Source of the DNA: Methylomonas rhizoryzae
GTDB taxonomy: Bacteria > Pseudomonadota > Gammaproteobacteria > Methylococcales > Methylomonadaceae
Reading direction: 5' to 3'
Assembly (NCBI RefSeq): GCF_008632455.1
Contig: NZ_CP043929.1
Span: forward strand, 2,728,001 to 2,792,000
DNA length: 64,000 nucleotides
Positions 25,413-33,924 of the stretch are shown here, in pieces (within the stretch, counting starts at the first letter, position 1; each line of letters starts with the position of its first letter). A program made the position numbers and the translations under genes. A model generated the notes under the pieces. It ran no database searches and had not been told where the DNA came from. It saw only the letters and a list, made by a program, of their open reading frames with translations.

Positions 25413-28006
25413 TATTCCTCTTCCCCATCATTTCCATGTGCACAGTCCAACGTTTCGCCGTCCTTATCGGCCTCCTCGTCTTCCAGACCCTCGATCTTAT
25501 CCACCCCGACGACTTTTTCGCCTTTATCCAAACGAATCACGGTCACCCCCTGGGTGTTGCGTCCGACTATCGAAATCTCGTTAACTCTGGTTCGTACCAA
25601 AGTGCCGGCATCGGTGATTAGCATGATTTCATCGCAATCGCTCACCAATACCGCGGCCACGACCGAACCGTTTCGCTCCGAGGTTTGAATGGCGATTAAA
25701 CCTTGTCCGCCGCGTTTATGCTGAGTGAACTCCTCTATCCGGGTTCTTTTGCCGTAGCCGTTTTCGGTAATATTCAACACCGTACCTTCAGCCGAAATAA
25801 TCAGCGAAATCACTTTGCTGCCGTCTTGCAGGCGGATGCCCCGCACCCCGGCTGCCGTCCGGCCCATAGAGCGCACGTCGGTTTCGTTAAAGCAAACCGC
25901 TTTGCCGTCGCTGCTGAACAACAACACGTTTTGCTGACCGTCGGTTAAAGCCACGCCAACCAAAGTATCGTTATCGCGTAAATCGATGGCAATCTTGCCT
26001 TTGGCCAATTGGAAGGCGAAGTCGGTCAACGGCGTTTTCTTGACCGTTCCGCTGGCAGTCGCCATAAAAACGAATTTATCGTCCGCATATTCGCGCACCG
26101 GGAGCATGGCATTGATTTTTTCGCCTTCTTCCAGAGGCAATAAATTGACGAACGGCTTGCCGCGCGAGGCTCGGCTGGCGACCGGCAACTCGTAAACTTT
26201 GAGCCAATACACTTTGCCGCGCGACGAAAAACACAAGATAGTATCGTGGGTATTGGCGATAATCAGTTTGTCGATAAAATCGTTATCTTTGGTCGCCGCG
26301 GCCGATTTCCCCCTGCCGCCGCGGCGTTGGGCTTTGTAATCGGTTAACGGTTGGGTTTTGATGTAGCCTTCGTGCGACATGGTGACCACCATGTCCTCTT
26401 CGGTAATCAAATCCTCCGCGGAAAGATTCGAATAGTCTTGGATAATTTCAGTACGCCGCGCGTCCGCATATTCGGCTTTGATTTGTTCCAGCTCTTCGGT
26501 GATGACTTCCATCAATCGTTCGTCGCTTCCCAAAATATGCAAAAACTCGTCGATCAGTTTCAACAATTCTTGGTATTCGTTGATGATTTTTTCCTGTTCC
26601 AAGCCGGTTAAGCGGTGCAGGCGCAAATCCAAAATAGCTTGAGCCTGAGCTTCCGATAAACGGTATAGCCCGGCCACCAACCCGAACTCCGCCGATAAGT
26701 CTTCCGGACGAGAGCGATCGGCATCCGCTCTATCCAATAAAGCCGCTACCAACCCCGCGTTCCAGGTTCTGGCTAATAACCCCGCTTTCGCTTCTTGCGG
26801 GTTCGGCGAATGCTTAATCAGCTCAATCATTTCGTCGATATTAGCCAGTGCGACTCCCAAACCTTCTTGGATGTGCGCTTTTTCCCTGGCTTTGCGCAAG
26901 CTGTATATGGTTCGGCGAGTGACGATTTCACGCCTATGGTCTATGAACGCCAGCAGAATGTCTTTCAAATTCATGCAATGCGGCCGGCCGTCGTACAAAG
27001 CCACCATGTTGATGCCGAACACCGTTTGCATTTGCGTTTGTTTATACAGATTGTTCAACACGACGTCCGGCACTTCGCCGCGCTTCAATTCGATCACCAA
27101 ACGCATGCCGTCCTTGTCCGATTCGTCTCTAATCGCCGAAATACCGTCGATTTTCCCTTCTTTCACCAAATCCGCAATTTTGATCTGCAACGTGGCCTTG
27201 TTGACCTGATACGGTAATTCGGTAGCCACAATTTGTTGCCTGCCACCGTCGCCTATGTCTTCGAAATGACAACGCGCCCGTAAATAAATCCGCCCGCGCC
27301 CAGTGCTATAAGCTTCGTGAATACCATCTGCGCCGTTGATGATGCCGGCGGTCGGAAAATCCGGACCGGGCACCCATTGCATCAAATCCACGATCGACAG
27401 TGTAGTGTCCTTGATTAACGCTAAACAGGCGCTGACGATTTCGCCCAGATTGTGCGGTGGAATATTGGTAGCCATGCCTACCGCGATCCCGGAAGAACCG
27501 TTGATCAATAGCGTAGGCACCTTAGTCGGCATGACGGTCGGCTCCGATTCCGACTCGTCATAGTTAGGGACGAAATTGACCGTCTCCTTATCTAAGTCCG
27601 CCAACAACTCGTGAGCGATTTTAGACATGCGCACTTCGGTATAACGCATGGCCGCAGGCGAATCGCCGTCTACGGAACCGAAATTGCCTTGACCGTCTAC
27701 CAGCATATAACGCAAAGAAAACGGCTGTGCCATACGAACGATAGTGTCGTAAACCGCGGTATCGCCGTGCGGATGGTATTTACCGATCACGTCACCGACC
27801 ACACGGGCCGACTTTTTGTAAGGCTTGTTCCAATCGTTGCCAAGTTCGCTCATTGCGAAAAGTACGCGTCTGTGGACAGGCTTTAAGCCATCTCGGACAT
27901 CCGGAAGCGCTCTACCCACGATCACGCTCATGGCGTAATCCAAGTAAGACTGTTTCATCTCGTCTTCGAGATTAACAGTAATGATTTCTTTGGCGAAGTC
28001 TGACAT
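25412..28006 (-). CDS. gyrA: DNA gyrase subunit A
   Basis: 864 residues. The breakage-reunion domain has the catalytic tyrosine in AAMRYTEVRM (Y122 by direct count), the GyrA-box QRRGGRGK in the C-terminal DNA-wrapping domain, and six beta-propeller repeats (FSSDGKAVCF, ITENGYGKRT and similar). The quinolone-resistance region reads KYHPHGDTAVYDTIV: position 83 is Thr instead of the Ser of E. coli while Asp87 is kept. Thr at 83 occurs naturally in several species, so resistance should not be assumed. First gene of the gyrA-serC-pheA-hisC-tyrA-aroA-cmk run. Confidence 0.99.
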   Translation of the reverse strand: MSDFAKEIITVNLEDEMKQSYLDYAMSVIVGRALPDVRDGLKPVHRRVLFAMSELGNDWNKPYKKSARVVGDVIGKYHPHGDTAVYDTIVRMAQPFSLRYMLVDGQGNFGSVDGDSPAAMRYTEVRMSKIAHELLADLDKETVNFVPNYDESESEPTVMPTKVPTLLINGSSGIAVGMATNIPPHNLGEIVSACLALIKDTTLSIVDLMQWVPGPDFPTAGIINGADGIHEAYSTGRGRIYLRARCHFEDIGDGGRQQIVATELPYQVNKATLQIKIADLVKEGKIDGISAIRDESDKDGMRLVIELKRGEVPDVVLNNLYKQTQMQTVFGINMVALYDGRPHCMNLKDILLAFIDHRREIVTRRTIYSLRKAREKAHIQEGLGVALANIDEMIELIKHSPNPQEAKAGLLARTWNAGLVAALLDRADADRSRPEDLSAEFGLVAGLYRLSEAQAQAILDLRLHRLTGLEQEKIINEYQELLKLIDEFLHILGSDERLMEVITEELEQIKAEYADARRTEIIQDYSNLSAEDLITEEDMVVTMSHEGYIKTQPLTDYKAQRRGGRGKSAAATKDNDFIDKLIIANTHDTILCFSSRGKVYWLKVYELPVASRASRGKPFVNLLPLEEGEKINAMLPVREYADDKFVFMATASGTVKKTPLTDFAFQLAKGKIAIDLRDNDTLVGVALTDGQQNVLLFSSDGKAVCFNETDVRSMGRTAAGVRGIRLQDGSKVISLIISAEGTVLNITENGYGKRTRIEEFTQHKRGGQGLIAIQTSERNGSVVAAVLVSDCDEIMLITDAGTLVRTRVNEISIVGRNTQGVTVIRLDKGEKVVGVDKIEGLEDEEADKDGETLDCAHGNDGEEE

Positions 28007-28102
28007 GGGTCCTTGTTGGTAATTCAGTCAAGCGCAATGGCTCGAGCCAGGCATCTCCGGTAAGACTCCATTCCTCGCCGCAGTACCCTACAAAAGGGCG
28101 GG

Positions 28103-28111
28103 ATTATAGCA
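28103..28111 (-). promoter_or_regulatory. Extended -10 promoter of gyrA
   Basis: The minus strand reads TGCTATAAT, a perfect -10 box (28108-28103) with the TGn extension. It lies about 95 bases upstream of the gyrA start. No convincing -35 box was found, which an extended -10 can tolerate. Confidence 0.55.
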
Positions 28112-28128
28112 AAGGAGACAGCTTCTAG

Positions 28129-28848
28129 TTAGGCAAAAATCTCTTCGAAAAAATTGCGCATCGTCAGCCATGATCGCTTGTCGGCTGAAGGCTGATAGAC
28201 GGTTCCGAATCCGGGATCGTTCGCCAGCGGATTGGTAAACGCGTGCATGGTCGAACCGTAAACATGCACTTGCCAGTCGGTACCGGCCCGGGTCATTTCC
28301 GCTTCGAAAGCTTGTACTTGCTCAGGAGTCACCATGGGATCGTCGTGCCCATGCAAAGCCAGAACCTTAGCTTTTACACGCGGCTCAGGAATGTTGGCCG
28401 GCGGTATCAACAAACCGTGAAACGATACCGCTCCCATGAGATCGGCGCCGGTACGCGCCAAGTCAAGTGCACACAAACCGCCAAAACAAAAGCCTATTGC
28501 GGCAATTTTGCGATTATCCGCCCACGGCAACATTTTTGCCGCGGTTAAGCCGGCGGTTAAGCGGCGTTGCAACATAGCCCTATCGTGCATGAACGGCGCC
28601 ATCAACTTGGCGTTTTCCTCAGCGGAGCGGCCTAAAACGCCTTTCCCGTAAGTATCGACCGCAAACCCTAAATAACCGAGTTCAGCCAAAGCCCGGGCTT
28701 TGTCGGCCACGAATTGATCTCGCCCCAACCATGCGTGATGTATCAACACCAAAGGTCGCATGCCGGTCAACGCATCGTCGTAAGCAAAAAAACCTTCCAG
28801 CACCGCATCGCCGTCTAAATAATCGATGGTATTGGCAACGACCGCCAT
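28129..28848 (-). CDS. Dienelactone hydrolase family protein
   Basis: 239 residues, alpha/beta hydrolase with the cysteine nucleophile in IGFCFGGLCALD (GxCxGG), acid in ALHGHDDPMVT and histidine in STMHAFTNP. This is the DLH pattern; many members act on unknown small esters rather than dienelactone. It is four bases after the start-side neighbour (the phosphatase gene) and co-transcribed with it. Confidence 0.88.
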   Translation of the reverse strand: MAVVANTIDYLDGDAVLEGFFAYDDALTGMRPLVLIHHAWLGRDQFVADKARALAELGYLGFAVDTYGKGVLGRSAEENAKLMAPFMHDRAMLQRRLTAGLTAAKMLPWADNRKIAAIGFCFGGLCALDLARTGADLMGAVSFHGLLIPPANIPEPRVKAKVLALHGHDDPMVTPEQVQAFEAEMTRAGTDWQVHVYGSTMHAFTNPLANDPGFGTVYQPSADKRSWLTMRNFFEEIFA

Positions 28849-28852
28849 AGTT

Positions 28853-29350
28853 CTACCCCGCTTGCTTGGATAACACGCCCTCGCGTGTTAAAAATTCTAA
28901 TAATCCTTCCGCTGCCGCTTCGGCCATGTCCAGTACCCGTTCGAAACCGTAAGCTCCGCCGTAGTACGGATCCGGTACTTCACGTTGATTGAGCTGGGGG
29001 GCGAAGTCCAACAGATATTTAATCTTATCTTTATGCGTTTCCGGACAAATATCCTGCAATATCGAGAAGTTATCGCTATCCATTGCCAAAATGACATCGA
29101 ATTTTTCAAAATCCGCCGCCGCTACCTTGCGCGCCCTTAGATGCTTTAACTCGATTCCACGATCGCGTGCCGCTTTTCGTGCCCTCAGATCCGGAGCGTC
29201 GCCCACGTGATAGGCATGAGTTCCGGCGGAATCAACCTCGAACAAATCCGACAAGCGCCGTTGCGTGAGCAAGGCTCTAAACACCCCCTCAGCAGTTGGC
29301 GAGCGGCAAATATTACCCATACAAACGAAAAGAATCCCAATTTTTTTCAT
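28853..29350 (-). CDS. Low molecular weight protein-tyrosine phosphatase
   Basis: 165 residues. The P-loop FVCMGNICRSPTAEG (CX5R, residues 9-23) and the general acid in VPDPYYGG (near 132) define the family. These enzymes act on phosphotyrosine proteins, often tyrosine kinases that control exopolysaccharide export, but no such kinase is in the window. Confidence 0.93.
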   Translation of the reverse strand: MKKIGILFVCMGNICRSPTAEGVFRALLTQRRLSDLFEVDSAGTHAYHVGDAPDLRARKAARDRGIELKHLRARKVAAADFEKFDVILAMDSDNFSILQDICPETHKDKIKYLLDFAPQLNQREVPDPYYGGAYGFERVLDMAEAAAEGLLEFLTREGVLSKQAG

Positions 29351-29702
29351 ACACTTACAATCAAGTTATAACTATTTTTTAAAAAACACAGTACGGAACT
29401 AAGCACAAGACATTAACCGGCGATACATTCATTTCGGTGCTTGCCGGAAAGTTCCCCTTACCTTAATCATCCTCTCACAATTTTAACAAAGGGTAACAGG
29501 AGAGCGAATTGCTACTACAAGTTTAGATCCACCTCGGATAGCCGGGTAAAAAACCTTTATATACAAAGCTAGCCGGGATGCTTTAAAACAGAAATTAACC
29601 GCTCTTAATCCACCGCCGCAGCCCCGAAAAATGCAAAGCTAAGTGGGAGCTGCAACACCGCTGCGGCGAAGGCGGCGCTCCCTAATGACTTTCAAAGCAT
29701 GC
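29351..29702. other. Intergenic region with no gene seen
   Basis: About 350 bases between two leftward genes. No start codon with a ribosome site leads to a usable frame. Near 29643-29685, just after the M48 protease stop, an imperfect GC-rich inverted repeat (GGGAGC ... GCTCCC) could act as a transcription end or REP-like element. Confidence 0.5.
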
Positions 29703-31568
29703 CTAACGCCGGTAAATTTCGCTGCCTACCTTGAGGGCACGTTTGGCGAGGGCCTTGTGCGGACCGGATTTACCGAGTATGAACAGGCTGTGCGGCAACG
29801 ACAGCCGGGCCAACAGTTGTTGAGTCAGTTTTTGTTCTTTGGCGAAAACATCTTTAGCAAACACCAAAACGTAGGTTTTTGCATCCGGATAGTGTTGCAT
29901 CGGTTTTTCGGCCAACCACAGGCGTTTAATGCCGGTGACCGCAGCGGCAGCCTGACGCAGTGCGGCCAGGGTTGCGGCGTCGACTTGCGGTTCTATCAAA
30001 CTATCTTTGTGGCTCAAGTGTTGGCGCTCCAGGTCGGCGGCCCGGTTGACGTCCATTTGCCGGTCGGCCCGGTGCTGCCATTGTTCGGCCTCCGCCTGCT
30101 CGCCTCGGCTGCGGTGGAAATGTTCCAGCCAGCGGTAGCCGTCCAGCGCCAGTTCCGGCTTGGCTTCTATTGCGACCTGCATGGCGGCGACGCCTATCGG
30201 ATTATTGCGCTTCAACAACAGCCGACCGATCACGAAATCGGCGTCCGGGTCGGCCTGCATGGCGCGGTAACGCTGGTACAGCGGGAGCGGATCTTTATCC
30301 GATTCAAATTCTTCGGTCAGCGTCGCCAGCCGCCACAGCTGTTCCGCCGTCATAGCGTCGGCGGGGATTTGTGCCAGCTCGGCCAGTTGCTGCCGACCTT
30401 GCCGGCAATACTGAAATCGTTCGCGCCATCGCTCGCCGTGGTGTTGTAACCACAGCCGGTCGAAATCGGCCAATACTCCGGGCAATTGTTGCCCCAGCCA
30501 AACCTCGGCAGCCGACAGGGCAGGCATTTTCGGCAGGGGCGCATCGATTTGCAGGGCCTGCAGCCGGTCGTACAAAGCGGGATGGGTATCGTAATGACCG
30601 GTTTGCACCGCCAACGCTTCGACGACCTTTCCGCGCAATTCGTCGATCGAGAACGGTGTTTCCCGCAGAAAGTCGCGCAGGGAACCAAACGGCGCCACCG
30701 GTTGTTCGTTGCGCTCGGCCTGTTGAAAAAACGGCGTCCAATAGCGCTCGTTGACCAAACCGGCGACAACGTGACTGTTGACTAATGCTTGGGCGGCGTC
30801 CGCGCTGCTGGTCAACTGCGCCGAGACGGCGTCGGCGGCAAATTCGTTGCTGCGCGCTAACGCGAACGAATAAGCGGCGAAAGTTGGCGCATACCAATCG
30901 AAAAAGCGCCGCATCAGCGAGGCACCGATGTTTTGCTGGTGCGCCAAACCTTCCATAATGCGTTGCCATCCTAGCCGAACCCGGTAAATCCAGCCACCGA
31001 AGCGGCTGTGCGCGGCCGATAAATGCCCCAGTTCGTGCGCGATTACCGCATCGGCCTGGGCCGGCGTCAGGCTAAACAGCAGTTCCAAGCCGAGGATCAA
31101 GGTGTTTTTCGGCCAGCCGAATACGCCGAGGCGCGGGGTTTGCACAATCGCCGCATTGGCTTCCGGCGTCAAAATTACCTGGTGGATACGCGGCGCGTCG
31201 AGCCGGCGGCTCAAGCTTTTCAAGCGTTCGAACAGTTGCGGATACGCTTTGGCTGTCAGCCGGTAGCCTTCCGGCGCTTCGAACCGCACCCACAAGGCTC
31301 GCAGCAACACGTAAATCATCCCCACGATCACGATGATCAGTTTTTTCTTCAGCAAAAAAATCACGAAGGTGGTACTGACCAGCGCGGCCCAACCGATGCC
31401 TGCACTGAGGGCCAACAGAATAAACAATACGCCGAATATCACCGCATAACCCAACAAGGCTAGTAAGCCTACCTTGGCGCGGTAAGTACCGGGCCTCTCT
31501 TGCGCTTCCTGTTCGGCGCGTCGGATCAGGGCCTCCAGGCGTGCGCGTTGTTCGGCGGTGGTTTTCAT
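29703..31568 (-). CDS. M48 family metalloprotease with TPR-like C-terminal region
   Basis: 621 residues. Two or three membrane segments at about 34-96 anchor it; the zinc site AHELGH lies at 177-182 with the third ligand probably in NEFAADAVS. The C-terminal half (about 340-620) is helical and rich in Ala, Gln and Arg, resembling TPR-type repeats. M48 proteases of this kind (HtpX/Ste24-like) take part in membrane protein quality control. It stands alone; the ribosome site (AAGGAG) is clear. Confidence 0.87.
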   Translation of the reverse strand: MKTTAEQRARLEALIRRAEQEAQERPGTYRAKVGLLALLGYAVIFGVLFILLALSAGIGWAALVSTTFVIFLLKKKLIIVIVGMIYVLLRALWVRFEAPEGYRLTAKAYPQLFERLKSLSRRLDAPRIHQVILTPEANAAIVQTPRLGVFGWPKNTLILGLELLFSLTPAQADAVIAHELGHLSAAHSRFGGWIYRVRLGWQRIMEGLAHQQNIGASLMRRFFDWYAPTFAAYSFALARSNEFAADAVSAQLTSSADAAQALVNSHVVAGLVNERYWTPFFQQAERNEQPVAPFGSLRDFLRETPFSIDELRGKVVEALAVQTGHYDTHPALYDRLQALQIDAPLPKMPALSAAEVWLGQQLPGVLADFDRLWLQHHGERWRERFQYCRQGRQQLAELAQIPADAMTAEQLWRLATLTEEFESDKDPLPLYQRYRAMQADPDADFVIGRLLLKRNNPIGVAAMQVAIEAKPELALDGYRWLEHFHRSRGEQAEAEQWQHRADRQMDVNRAADLERQHLSHKDSLIEPQVDAATLAALRQAAAAVTGIKRLWLAEKPMQHYPDAKTYVLVFAKDVFAKEQKLTQQLLARLSLPHSLFILGKSGPHKALAKRALKVGSEIYRR

Positions 31569-31947
31569 GCAAGCTCCTTATAAACGTACGACGTGACAGT
31601 TGCCTGAGGCATTTTGCCGGTTGGAATACCTCATTGGCTCTAACGGAAATAATACGTCGATTTTAACTTTTAGGGTAGTCAGTCAGGAGGAGCTTGAACG
31701 ACTACCGACATACCGGCAATCGGATCTGGCGCGGCATGCGCTACCATCAATCGCGCTCGTGCCGGTTATAGATAAGCTTCGATGGTGAAAGGGCGCTCCT
31801 TGGCTATTCGAAAGCCAATTCGCGGGAGGACGGTCGTTGAAAAATTTTCATAGTAAACCCTTCAACAAACCGCTGCCGCAGGCTGGCATTCGCCGGGAGC
31901 AACCCGGCCTATGCAGCGTTACAATCGAGGCGGCGACAGTCACGGAT
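31569..31947. other. Intergenic region with no convincing gene
   Basis: About 380 bases upstream of the M48 gene and downstream of the WxN peptide gene. A 62-codon frame on the plus strand (31600-31788) has no ribosome site and no recognisable features. No radical SAM gene or fragment was found here. Confidence 0.5.
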
Positions 31948-32280
31948 TTACTGGTTATACCAATTCGGCCAATTATTCCAGTTGCCCCAGTTGTTCCAGT
32001 TCGGCCAGTTGGGCCAGTTGGCCCATTGAGCCAACATCGAGCGGGCTTTATTTACGGCCGTATCCGTTTCCGCGGATTCGCAAGCGGACGGCGGCTCAGC
32101 CTGTTCGAGCAAATTTTGCCGCACAGCCTGTACACGGGTTTCCAAGGCTTGTTGTTGCCGGTGGCCGGCATTAGCGGGATTGAGCGGACTCGCTAAACAA
32201 ACCAGCCCCAGCGTGCGCAACAAGTAGGTCAAAAATGCGCGGCAACGGTTGCGACTTAGGGATGCGGATGCTTGCTTCAT
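31948..32280 (-). CDS. GrrA/OscA-like cyclophane RiPP precursor with eight tandem WxN motifs
   Basis: A 110-residue precursor. It has a Sec-type signal (hydrophobic core TYLLRTLGLVCLASPL, possible cleavage after ANA, residue 38), a charged helical segment (RQQQALETRVQAVRQNLLEQ, 41-60), an acidic linker, and a C-terminal core at residues 86-109 made only of WxN tripeptides: WAN, WPN, WPN, WNN, WGN, WNN, WPN, WYN, then a final Gln. WxN is a known target of radical SAM triceptide synthases, which join the Trp ring to the beta carbon of the residue two positions later. GrrA/OscA precursors share the signal, helix and aromatic-x-Asn core. The ATG at 32280 has CGGAG seven bases upstream. No maturase lies in the window. 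Confidence 0.8.
   Translation of the reverse strand: MKQASASLSRNRCRAFLTYLLRTLGLVCLASPLNPANAGHRQQQALETRVQAVRQNLLEQAEPPSACESAETDTAVNKARSMLAQWANWPNWPNWNNWGNWNNWPNWYNQ
31954..32025 (-). repeat. Eight in-frame 9-base units encoding WxN
   Basis: Each unit is TGG-NNN-AAY. Synonymous changes between units (AAC/AAT for Asn, CCC/CCG for Pro) show that the repeat is kept at the protein level and is not a fresh nucleotide duplication. Confidence 0.9.
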
Positions 32281-32674
32281 AACAAAATCTCCGGGTCTGA
32301 AAAGGCGAATACAGGCTAGGCTATCGACGCGGTTAGCGATAGGAAATGGAAGCGAATTTACTGCCGCCGCACTCGTCTTAAAACTCCAATGGCCGGCAGT
32401 GTAGCTTAACTGCGCGGATTTGCGACAGCGAAAATCGCCTGCCACGCTCTCGGCCATGGCGAATCGAAACCCATTCTCGCCACCCACCTACTCCAGCAGT
32501 TTGAGACGCCCTTCAATCAGACCGAGTAAAGGCAGCAAACGCCGCTCCGGATATGTCGTTTATCGCTCAAACAGACAAACGGCATGTAACAAATGTCGGA
32601 TAAATCACCAACGGCGAGCACCACTCGCCCGCTTTTATCCTACAAATTTCATGGTATTATCCGCCTCGCCATTT
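32281..32674. other. Divergent control region between the WxN peptide and hupS
   Basis: This stretch has no gene. It contains an imperfect inverted repeat ATGTCGTTT (32553-32561) / AAACGGCAT (32577-32585), about 90-120 bases upstream of the sigma54-type promoter, the right place for an enhancer-binding activator such as HoxA/HupR. No clear promoter was found for the leftward peptide gene. Confidence 0.45.
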
Positions 32675-32689
32675 AGGCACAAATGTTGC
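32675..32689 (+). promoter_or_regulatory. Sigma54 (RpoN) -24/-12 promoter of the hydrogenase operon
   Basis: AGGCAC-AAATG-TTGC places GG (32676-32677) and GC (32688-32689) exactly ten bases apart, matching TGGCAC-N5-TTGC in all but the first base. The predicted transcript start is near 32701, giving a leader of about 136 bases before hupS. Sigma54 control of hup operons through HoxA/HupR is established in other proteobacteria. Confidence 0.65.
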
Positions 32690-32836
32690 GGTATTTGTCG
32701 CGGTCTGATCGGGCTGCGGGCTGGCCGCAACTCGATCCATAACAATAACGACAGCGTTGCACGCCATCAGCACAACAGCGGGAGCTGAACGGTATCGGCC
32801 AGGCTAGCGGCGCAAACAAGCCATGCAGGAGCTTAC

Positions 32837-33922
32837 ATGATCGAAACCTTTTACGACGTGATGCGTAGGCAGGGCATCACCCGCCGCAGCTTCTTGAAGT
32901 TCTGCAGCCTGACCGCTGCCTCGCTGGGCTTGTCCCCGGCCTTCGCCCCGAAAATAGCCGAGGCGATGGAAACCAAACCGCGCATTCCGGTATTGTGGTT
33001 GCACGGTCTGGAATGCACCTGCTGTTCGGAGTCTTTCATCCGTTCCGGCCATCCTTTGGCCAAAGACGTGATTTTGTCGATGCTGTCATTGGATTACGAC
33101 GACACCATCATGGCTGCGGCCGGCCATAACGCCGAGGCCATCGTCGACGAGATCGTCGAAAAATACAAAGGCAATTACATCCTGGCGGTGGAAGGCAATC
33201 CGCCGCTGGCCGAAGACGGCATGTACTGCATCATCGGCGGCAAACCCTTTGTCGACCAGTTGAAATACGCGGCGGAAAGCTGCAAAGCCATCATTTCCTG
33301 GGGCTCGTGCGCCTCCTGGGGTTGCGTACAGGCTGCCAAGCCGAATCCGACTCGCGCCACGCCAGTTCACAAAGTACCGGGCTTAGCCAACAAGCCGATC
33401 ATCAAAGTGCCGGGCTGCCCGCCAATTGCCGAAGTGATGACGGCGGTGGTGGCTTACATTCTGACCTTCGACAAATTGCCGACCCTGGATAAACAAGGCC
33501 GGCCGCAAATGTTCTACAGCCAGCGCATCCATGACAAGTGCTACCGCCGTCCGCATTTCGACGCCGGCCAGTTTGTCGAGCAATGGGACGACGAAGCCGC
33601 GCGTCAAGGCCAATGCCTGTACAAAATGGGTTGCAAAGGCCCGACCACCTATAACGCTTGCTCGACCGTGAAATGGAACGAGGGCGTGTCGTTTCCGATT
33701 CAATCCGGCCACGGTTGTATCGGCTGTTCCGAAGACGGCTTCTGGGATAAAGGCAGTTTCTACGATCGCCTGACCGGCATCAACCAGTTCGGCATCGAAG
33801 CCAACGCCGACGTGGTCGGCGGCAGCGCGGCCGGCTTGGTCGGTGCGGGCATTGCCGCGCACGCCGGTCTGACCGCCCTGAAAAACGCCAAACAAGCCGA
33901 CAACCATCCCGGAGCTGAATAA
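32837..33922 (+). CDS. hupS: [NiFe] uptake hydrogenase small subunit
   Basis: 361 residues. The twin-arginine signal TRRSFLKFCS (residues 15-24) sends the folded dimer to the periplasm. Mature part begins near METKPRIPVLWLHGLECTCC, with the cysteines of the proximal [4Fe-4S] cluster; later cysteine groups (WGSCASWGC, PGCPP, CYRRPHFDAGQF, SGHGCIGCSEDGFWD) hold the remaining Fe-S clusters. A hydrophobic tail (about 326-346) anchors it to the cytochrome b. It carries electrons from the NiFe site to HupC. Ribosome site CAGGAG precedes the ATG. Confidence 0.96.
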   Translation: MIETFYDVMRRQGITRRSFLKFCSLTAASLGLSPAFAPKIAEAMETKPRIPVLWLHGLECTCCSESFIRSGHPLAKDVILSMLSLDYDDTIMAAAGHNAEAIVDEIVEKYKGNYILAVEGNPPLAEDGMYCIIGGKPFVDQLKYAAESCKAIISWGSCASWGCVQAAKPNPTRATPVHKVPGLANKPIIKVPGCPPIAEVMTAVVAYILTFDKLPTLDKQGRPQMFYSQRIHDKCYRRPHFDAGQFVEQWDDEAARQGQCLYKMGCKGPTTYNACSTVKWNEGVSFPIQSGHGCIGCSEDGFWDKGSFYDRLTGINQFGIEANADVVGGSAAGLVGAGIAAHAGLTALKNAKQADNHPGAE

Positions 33923-33924
33923 CC

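Noticed and set aside
25412..28006. GyrA Thr83 as a quinolone-resistance mutation
   Set aside because: Thr at this position is a natural variant in several bacteria and Asp87 is unchanged.
29351..29702. Possible c-di-GMP (GEMM) riboswitch, because of CAAAGCTAGCCGGG near 29563
   Set aside because: The second conserved hairpin and the GGAAA-type junction could not be found, and no gene in the plus direction follows.
31837..32196. Plus-strand frame across the WxN repeats
   Set aside because: It is the complement of the WxN gene; the minus-strand frame has a signal peptide, a ribosome site and codon variation that preserves the WxN pattern.
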